From assembly GCA_017979445.1 (NCBI GenBank), contig CM030706.1, forward strand, positions 28,184,493 through 28,248,492: a stretch of DNA of 64,000 nt, given 5' to 3'. Positions 56,773 to 64,000 of the stretch are shown here, one piece after another. The stretch is from Akebia trifoliata (lineage: Eukaryota; Streptophyta; Magnoliopsida; Ranunculales; Lardizabalaceae). The translations under genes and the position numbers were made by a program. A model generated the notes under the pieces. The model was not told the DNA's origin, did no database searches, and worked only from the letters and a program-made list of their open reading frames with translations. Position 1 is the stretch's first letter. The number at the start of each line of letters is the position of its first letter.

Positions 56773-58483
56773 TGAAAGCGCCCTCGATTCGCGGGGTGCG
56801 CGGATCCGCTTTTGACCCTTGAGGTTTGGGAGTCGCCACCTAGTTGTTAATGTCTAGGAATCAAACTGACTCTAAAAAAGGTAAACTAATCTACGAAAGA
56901 GAAAAAGAGTCCGAGGATCACATTACAGGGTTGGAAGGTGTTAGGCACCAACCCCGCCCGGCCAAAGCCTGTCTCTACTAACTTCCCAAATAAATCACAT
57001 TGCTAAAAACCTAGATAAAAATAAAAATAAAAATTTTTATACCTTTCCGATAGCAAGGATTTTGCTCCCTCAGATCTGACAAAAATAGTTCCTTGTACCG
57101 TACTCCCTTGCTTCGTTCTGTCTCCGGATTTAATTTCGGATCTCCGAGATCAAGGTATCTCCTTATTTTTGGATCTGAACTCTTCAAGTTTGATGCGGAT
57201 TTGGGGGTGTTTTTGGAGGGCTTTTAGGTATTTTCTACGCTAAAATTGAAGGAGGGATGTTAAGTAAGGAGTTGGGACTCCAAAACTAGGGTTTATGGGA
57301 GGCTAGGGGGCTTCTAGACCTATTTCTCTTAGGGTTTATGATTTGATACGAAAATAGGGTGTGAGCACCTCTATTTATAGATGTTTTTCGGGGGTTGATT
57401 TGGATAGAGTTAGTATTTAATTAGAGTTCTTTTAATTAGAGTTGTTTTAGGTAGAATTGTGTTTTAATTAGAATTGTTTTAAGTAGAATTGTTTTTAAGT
57501 TAGAACTCTATTAGATAGAGTTATTATTTAATTAGAATTCTATTATGACTTTTGGTCTTATTTGATTGACTTTTAATGTTTTGACTTTAGTCTTAATTGA
57601 TTGACTTTTAATATCTTGACTTTAGTCTTGCTTAATTGACTTTAATTTTGACTTTAGTCTCACTTGATTGACTTTAATACCTTGACTTCAGTCTTGCTTG
57701 ATTTACTTTTAATTTTTGGAGAACCCCCCTCTAAAATATCTTTAATTCTTTGGACCCCCAAATGGAGGGGTCCTTAAAGAAATATCTCACGAACCCTCAA
57801 CAATTTTACTTGAAAATCCGATTGATCGATTTCTTCGGTTCAAAATTTTAAATTAATTTCATTAATGTTTCACTTTAATTATTTAATGTTTTATTTATTA
57901 ATTTCTAATTTTTTTAATTATGAAAATTGTGAAATTACCGTTTTACCCCCGGAGATGACTTTTCACGTTTTAAGTCGGTTTTTAATGTTCTAGGATGTTT
58001 TAGAATCGATTTTTCGTAAGAAATTCAATGAAAATATTAGTTTGTGTCATTTATGAAATTTTTTGTGTAAAATGGTCATGAACTTTATGAGGGGCATTTT
58101 CGTAATTTTATCAAATTCTGTTAAAATTGGTGAAATGATTTATTTGGTTTCGATTTGTTGTTTTATATGTTTGAGAGAGTTTTCCTAAGCGTAACGTAGG
58201 CTCTATGGTTGTTTTGAGGTTAGGGGTATTTTGGTAATTTGATAATTTTTATCGCGAAGTTTCTTTCTGGTCTGCAAGATGATGATTTCTATGTTTCTGG
58301 GGTCGTATTTTCCTAGCGTAGCGTGGTTTCTAAGGTTTTGTCAGTTTGAGATACCTCATCCGGATTTCTGAAACACATCTGGTAACAAAATAAAGCAATG
58401 GAATACACATCCATCATTGGGAATCATTGCGATCGGGTTGACAAGTTGATTAATCAGGCGGATGCAAAAATGAGGTGTCTACA
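56773..58483 (-). repeat. 5' LTR of complete Tat element
   Basis: 1711 bp, TGTAGACACCTCATTTTTGC (58483) to CGAGGGCGCTTTCA (56773). It aligns end to end with 47342-49068; the main length difference is a 16-17-base indel in the AGTTAGA/TTTTAGG repeat zone near 57440. TATA box CTATAAATAG at 57371-57380, W-box array 57565-57690. Confidence 0.9.
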
Positions 58484-60090
58484 GTTTCTGATCATTTTTA
58501 TTGGAATCTGACCTCACCATTGGATTCAAAATGATCGGAAAACATACTTTAGCCTGTAAACACACTCAAGTGCGAGTCCGAATAGAAACGTTGTAAAATC
58601 CTCGATTACCAAGTGTGACTAGGCTAAAATAGTGACTTTTTACTAAAGCAAGAACTATTAAGATTCAATTACACCATTGGATTCGTAACAAAAAAATTAT
58701 TGAACATGGAATATTTATTTGTCAATTTTGGAGTACAAAAAGTTGAATTATCGTCAAAAACGAAAATGATGTCAATATTAGGGGTCACCTTAGGCCAAAA
58801 ATTTAAACTTTTGATAGAGACATAATTTATAGAAATTGACTATACCATTAGATCCAAAATGAAAAATTAAATAAAATAGAGTATGCATTTGTCAGTTTTG
58901 GAGTTCGGATGGTCAAATTATCATCGATCAAAATAATAGGCAAAATACCGATTTCGTCCCAAAATTTATATAAATAAAAATTTTTAAGTTTTTTTTCTCT
59001 CATCTTTCCCAACTCGTCCAAACAGTCGACATATAAATGAAATTTTTTTTTAACGATTTTCCACCTCAGATTCACGACAAACGGCTCGCTTTCGCCGACT
59101 GACGTAGAAAGGAAAAAGGTCCACAACCTCGACATCTACAAAATCCACCGAAGATCTCTTTATTTCATCTTCTCTTTCACCCCATATCGTCAAAAATCAG
59201 CCGTATATATATACGGGGGTTTCGAAACTTCGACCTCGGATTTTGCCTGTTTCGGGGTCAAACTGTCTTCCGCCGCAGAAAGGAAAAATGACGATGGCAT
59301 CGAGATCTTCAAAACCACCTGGTCAGATTCAAAAGTCAGCCTCTTCAAAATCCGATCTATCTCGATTTCTACACCAATCGTCTTGATTTCCGTGCACGTG
59401 TTTCAATCCCGTCGCATAGAGATGGTAAGGAACTCTCAATTTCTATTAGTAATCGTAGATTGTGAAAATTGCATTTAAAATTTTATTAAAAATTTGTTAT
59501 GAGTTTCCAAAATTGTAAAATTCAATTGATTATTTCAAATTCACGTAAGAACTTGCATATTTGAAATGTTTAATTGTATTTTTTACAAATTATACGTGGG
59601 TAGGATATTTCAACGGGCTATTTCTGTCAGTTAGGTCCTGTGCACCGCTCGGACCCCATTTTGATCTAAGTGTTGTACTTTTTCAATATTATTGATGAAA
59701 ATGAATTTCATAATTAAAAAAAAAAATTGATTTAATATTTAATGAACTCAAATTGAGTTGATGAATATTAGAAAGTGGATATTTTGTTTGAGAGATTAAA
59801 AATGATAAAATTTGAAAAAAAAGGGTATGAAACGATAAAATGTCAGAGTTACACCCGAGGGGTAATGTCTGCATTTTACATTGTTATGTTTTGTGTAGGT
59901 TGGTGAACGGATATCTAGGGATAACGTTTCTAGTTGCATGTTTATTTACTTTCTATTAGCGTGAGGCGCTGTTTACGTTTTCGTTTCGTTATTTATTTTA
60001 GGCCGATTGGCCACAGTTGCATGATAAGAAACTAGATATCCATTCTCAACCTTGTACTGTTAATTTCTTTTTTATTTTCAAATAAAAATA

Positions 60091-60143
<53 letters not shown>

Positions 60144-61489
60144 AGCTATTTTGTGAGCTGTTAAAGAGTTTGTGAATGCTTGAAGGGATAGTGTGTCATA
60201 TCATCCGGAGTGGTGTACTATCCTGGGATGTACGGTAGGGATCACAAAGTTCATACGTGGTATGGGACGCGTATGAGAGTGGAGTCACAACTGGAATCCG
60301 GATTTATTCCTCTCTATCTTTACCAATAAACTTGTAATGTAAAGGTGGTCGTATACGAATGGTTTGTATATTTGGGAATCACATGCACTCCTGATAGGCA
60401 TAGACGAAGATGATTAGTTAGTGATCACTAATAATCTATAGTAGTCGAACGTTCTGACACATCGAAAAGAGACCCTTTGCTTACAGTCACGTCAAGTGGC
60501 CAGCCTGAGCTGGATAAATAGTCAACCAAGCGTGGTAAATGTAGCGACAGGCCACAAAATCAGGAACTAAAACCAGAGAAGAATTGTAACATCATGTCCT
60601 GATTGGGAGCTATCCAGTCGTGAATCGCAACTCTCTAATTCCAATACTCCACCATAATGTATTATGTATTTGTTATTTTACTTTGATATATAAAATGAAA
60701 TGCATGTTTAATATTTCTATTTGGTCAATTAGATTTGTATAAAAAGAAAATGTTATAATGAGTACTGTTGATTGGTGTAATGTCAGTTTTAAAATGTTTA
60801 GTTGCTCATCCCTGGCTATATGTACCAGTTAATCGTAATTTCTTCTGTAAAATTTTACTTATTTTAAAATGATTCAATACGTTTATTCGTTCATGTTTGG
60901 AGAGGTTATTGACAAAAATTGTTGATTCAATACTGGGTAACCATTGTTACTCACCCTTTCCTTCTCCATTTTTTTTAGTTTCAGATCCAAAGCTTAGCGA
61001 GGCAGGCATAGAAAGCCAGTGAGAATCATCTGGTGGGTCAGATAAACAGTCAGAGTTCGTCATTTGGTGAGTATTGGGGTTATAGCCTCTAGTGGTGTCG
61101 ATTTGTCCAAAAGTATTATAGATTTTGTTCTGAGCGTTAGGACTTTTGTTAGAGTGAGGAATTTTTGTATAATCCCGTGTATAAATTTCTTTTTCCGCAC
61201 TCTGATCTATCGTGCGTTATCAGACGTATATGTGCTTCCGCTAGTATTATATTTTGTTTGTTTATATGTAGGATTGTATGTCGTTTATCAGGTGCAGGTT
61301 GAACGCCTTGGAATGCTAACATGAACAGAGGAGACCATGCCGAAATTTCGAGATGCGACCTAGTACCTCGAGATCTGACATGGGGATTTTTGTTAGCGTT
61401 TGGCGGGGCGTCACACAAGATTTACATAAAATAAAAAATTTAACCTCGTCAATCAATAATAAAAAAACTAGCCAACATTGAGTAAAAGC

Positions 61490-61845
61490 TGAAATCTCAA
61501 TAGTGGGAGAAGGTTGAAATCAAAATATTAGGGAAAACCGAAAAATGCAATGTTAGAGAAAATTGAAATCACAATATTGGGTACAAAACTGAAATCGTAG
61601 TATTTGAGAAGAAGCTGAAATCACAATATTTATAGATAATTGAAATCACAATATTTAGAAGAAAACAAAAATCACAATATTAGGTTAGAAACATAAATTG
61701 CAATATTGAGAAGAAGTGAAATCGCAATATTGAGTGAGAATGAAAATCACAATATTAGGGAAAAATCGAAATCATTGTATTGAGTTACAACATAAATCGC
61801 AATATTGGATTACAACAGAAATCACAATATTGAGGATAAATGATG
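61490..61845. repeat. 25-bp minisatellite
   Basis: The core GAAATCACAATATTGGG recurs every 24-26 bases, with AATATT or its variant near 61524, 61549, 61573, 61599, 61625, 61650, 61676, 61702, 61726, 61751, 61776, 61801 and 61826. It begins about 75 bases after the solo LTR end. Confidence 0.8.
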
Positions 61846-63837
61846 AATACTTATGGGTTTAACTTGAAATCAGTATGTAACATAATAGTGAGTTCTTGCA
61901 AGACAAAATGATTAAATATTATGCATAAATATTTTAAGCAAGAGATCATAACCAATGAACCATTAAATCCCAGATATATAGATTCTTTAACCTACGCTAG
62001 ATACCACATGTTAATATATTTAGACATTCACAATATATATCCATGAATATACAAAATTCCTTGATCTTGAATCTATCATGTATCTCAAGATTAATTATCA
62101 TAGTCATGCTTATAATATTTAAAGGAGTTAGAATGCGTACCTTGCGACATTGCAATTCAAAATAAATTTGTAACTTGTTATACAAGCAAACGAACCTCCC
62201 CTTATGATTCTATTCTAAACTCACTTTCTCCTTTTTGCTCTATTGTTTGGATTGACCAAAGCTTTCCATTCTTGATGGATTTCAATCACAAAAACTTAAA
62301 AGAGTTTCTCCACATTTTTTACTCTTTGAAGATTGTGTTAATCATTAACCTAATGGGGGTGTCGATTCATTCTTATATAGAAAATAATATAGGGCCTAGA
62401 GTTCTTCTTTTAGTAAGATTCCTTACCATTAATGTTTTCTAATAAAACTTAAGGAGGATTCTTTCTAAATCCAATGACTTAGGGGTTTCTTTATTATTGA
62501 CAACTTTTAAATTATCATATAGGCCGATCGGGTCACCATAAAGTAAGTTTAACATTGTACACAGTTTAAATGGCTTTTATTGACTACAAAGGTTAGTTGG
62601 GAAGTTAAACCACCATTTTCGATAACATAGATATAAAATATTGGTAGGTCAACTCAACCTCTAAGGAGTTCTCTTTATTATAGACTACTTTATCTTTCTA
62701 AATATAAGTTACTCAAGAAGATAGATCGCAACTCGAGAATCTCCCATTAGCATTACAGAGCCGACTAGGAATCTACAAATATTGCCAATGAAATTATTTA
62801 TTTTATTGATTATTAGAAAATAAGGTAATCATCAAGCAACAATATGTTACTCACATTGTTGTCAAATATATCAGGAACAGATCATAATTTAACTTCAATC
62901 GTAGTTAACACAAAGAAATACGGGTTAAGATGAGAAAATTCAATTGAGGTTTCAAAAACAATAAAAAAGCTAAAAAAATATATATTTAAAAATGTGATAG
63001 GAATATTATGTACTTATGCATGAACAATGAAATCCATTGGGCATTGATTAATCTATCCAAAATGATATGTTCATTAAAATAGATTTGGATTATTTTCATG
63101 AGTGAGGAGCAAAACCCCCATTGCATGTATAAATGATTCATTAACTTTTTTTTTTTTTTTTTTTCTGTATTTATAAGACTTAAATCACATAAAGTTGGAT
63201 GATTTTCAAAAGTTAAAAAAAACCTAGACTCTTAAAATTGGACTTAACATTAATGAATGCATGAATATTGCATAAAGAGGAAACCATTAAGAAATATCAA
63301 CAACAAGATATAAGGTACATGTAGAGGTTCCGTACAATTATTTCTTTTCATGAAAAGCAAGACTTTCACTTATTATAGAACATAACATAAAATCATAAAC
63401 TATACAACTCCAGTGAAAAAGGATATTTGAACATGCCATGCCATAGTTCCAACACAATTCAAAACTATATACCAATCCCTCTTGTTTGAAATTGAATTGG
63501 TGTTTCGTACGATCATAGAATCTTCTCCCAAAGATTCAAAGTAGGCTACACAAACCCTTTTCTTCCATTTCACTCTATTCGAAGCTAAGTCCTTTAGTTG
63601 AAAGTGAATTTACATATACTTTCAGTCTCTTGGTCATACAAGTTCTTTTTGATAAACCTCTCCCTTTTACGACCTTCAACTTGAATGTTTCTTCTAACAA
63701 AGGTTGAAACCTATATTTTTTTTAACATGCCCAAATTGCCAGATTTAGTTTATTTTAGACCATTTTCATTGATCACAATGTTCACAATTTCAATGTAAAA
63801 CTAGGGAACTTTTACGTCTTTTGGATATATTTCATGT
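61846..63837. other. AT-rich DNA, nothing firmly recognised
   Basis: No coding frame with motifs on either strand. The zone 62230-62760 reads like LTR or UTR sequence of an old retroelement (short TATA-like and polypyrimidine tracts), but no edge could be defined. A run of 19 T is at about 63146-63164. Confidence 0.35.
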
Positions 63838-63903
63838 TTAGTCAAGTACATACAACCTAGTTGGGAATGGTCAAGCAGAGGCTATGAATAAGATCTTGTT
63901 ATG
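63838..63903 (+). pseudogene. Integrase scrap cut by an LTR
   Basis: The frame TCA AGT ACA... from 63841 gives STYNLVGNGQAEAMNKILL, matching the conserved ST.Y.PQGNGQAEA.NK segment of Gypsy integrases. It stops where TGTAACACCCC begins at 63904. Sequence before it is not clearly integrase, so this is a small remnant. Confidence 0.65.
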
Positions 63904-64000
63904 TGTAACACCCCGGATTTTCAACTCATGTCTCGAGAAAATTAAATGGTGAGATTTAGAGGAAAATGTCGAAGGAGAGATTTAGAGTAAAATACTCGAA
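63904..64000 (+). mobile_element. LTR start of the 3-kb LTR family
   Basis: Begins TGTAACACCCCGGATTTTCA, then ACTCATGTCTCGAGAAAATT and a GAGTAAAA word, parallel to the LTR starts at 36694 (minus) and 47242 (plus). It runs off the window, so whether it is a solo LTR or a whole element is unknown. Confidence 0.65.

Larger units (their letters stand above)
47342..58483 (-). mobile_element. Complete Tat-type element lacking gag and RT
   Basis: Minus strand: 5' LTR 56773-58483, PBS 56753-56771, leader, gag start remnant near 53206, pol relic about 52740-51856, 3' UTR with minisatellite and 34-bp array, 3' LTR 47342-49068. GTTTC flanks both sides (47337-47341, 58484-58488) as 5-bp TSD. The LTRs are very similar (a few percent of sites differ by eye, plus a short indel), so it is much younger than the left copy. 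It encodes no complete protein; it must have been mobilised in trans or decayed quickly after insertion. Confidence 0.9.
47242..61415 (+). mobile_element. Solo LTR split by a Tat element
   Basis: Two pieces, 47242-47341 and 58484-61415, together form one LTR of the 3-kb family in plus orientation: start TGTAAAACCCAAGTTTTCAA, end TTTGGCGGGGCGTCACA, about 3.03 kb. The pieces join in register with the LTRs at 38754 and 43292 when the Tat element and one GTTTC are discounted. Flanks AAAGA (47237-47241) and CAAGA (61416-61420) match at 4 of 5, a probable TSD, so this is a solo LTR left by recombination. A TA microsatellite of over 50 bases is at about 60090-60141. Confidence 0.85.

Noticed and set aside
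26547..58483. One giant element with the LTRs at 26547-28291 and 56773-58483 as its two ends
   Set aside because: These LTRs are in opposite orientation, and the right LTR pairs with 47342-49068 with an exact TSD.

Overview
The window is nuclear DNA of a flowering plant. It is AT-rich, it holds one spliced protein gene of a plant-expanded family (a SINA-like RING E3 ligase), and most of the rest is plant transposon sequence: Ty3/Gypsy Tat/Ogre-type elements, a Ty1/Copia gag relic, hAT, Harbinger-like and TA-targeting hairpin MITEs, and tRNA-derived SINEs. The species cannot be told from the sequence. All repeat boundaries and similarities were found by reading and hand alignment; none was checked against a database.

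Region by region. (1) 1-14.6 kb is an accumulation zone of small DNA transposons: a 30-bp minisatellite at the left edge, a SINE-like insert, three tandem units of about 220 bp that each contain or border insertions with matching target-site duplications (TSDs), a hAT element with a perfect 8-bp TSD, and a run of five TA-flanked MITEs plus a partial sixth (12.1-14.6 kb) built largely from long hairpins. (2) 14.9-22.9 kb holds a U6 snRNA 3'-half pseudogene, the intact two-exon SINA-like gene on the minus strand (299 codons, 5.4-kb intron), and a SINE plus a hairpin MITE just upstream of its start. (3) 24.6-36.2 kb holds Tat/Ogre-type material: minus-strand LTR and 3'-UTR remnants, then a plus-strand element with a 5' LTR, primer-binding site, long leader carrying a piece of a host 5'-3' exoribonuclease (XRN) gene, a broken gag and a pol with a large internal deletion; its 3' LTR is missing. 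(4) 37.0-38.3 kb is a Harbinger-like element with an internal minisatellite. (5) 38.3-46.5 kb is a Copia gag relic split by a complete minus-strand LTR element (38754-46407) with 3-kb LTRs, 5-bp TSD and only 1.5 kb of internal sequence. (6) 47.2-61.4 kb is a solo LTR of that same 3-kb LTR family, split by a complete 11.1-kb Tat-type element (47342-58483, minus strand, TSD GTTTC). This element has no gag and no RT core and carries a 34-bp tandem array in its 3' region. (7) 61.5-64 kb holds a 25-bp minisatellite, unassigned AT-rich DNA, and an integrase scrap interrupted by the edge of another LTR at the end of the window.

How it fits together: the only gene likely to work for the host is the SINA-like ligase. 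The rest records nested insertions whose order can be read from the TSDs: Copia relic, then the 3-kb-LTR element inside it; separately, a solo LTR of that family, then the Tat element inside that. Both Tat copies lost the RT core through different deletions, yet the younger one has two well-matched LTRs and a clean TSD, so it was probably copied by proteins supplied in trans.
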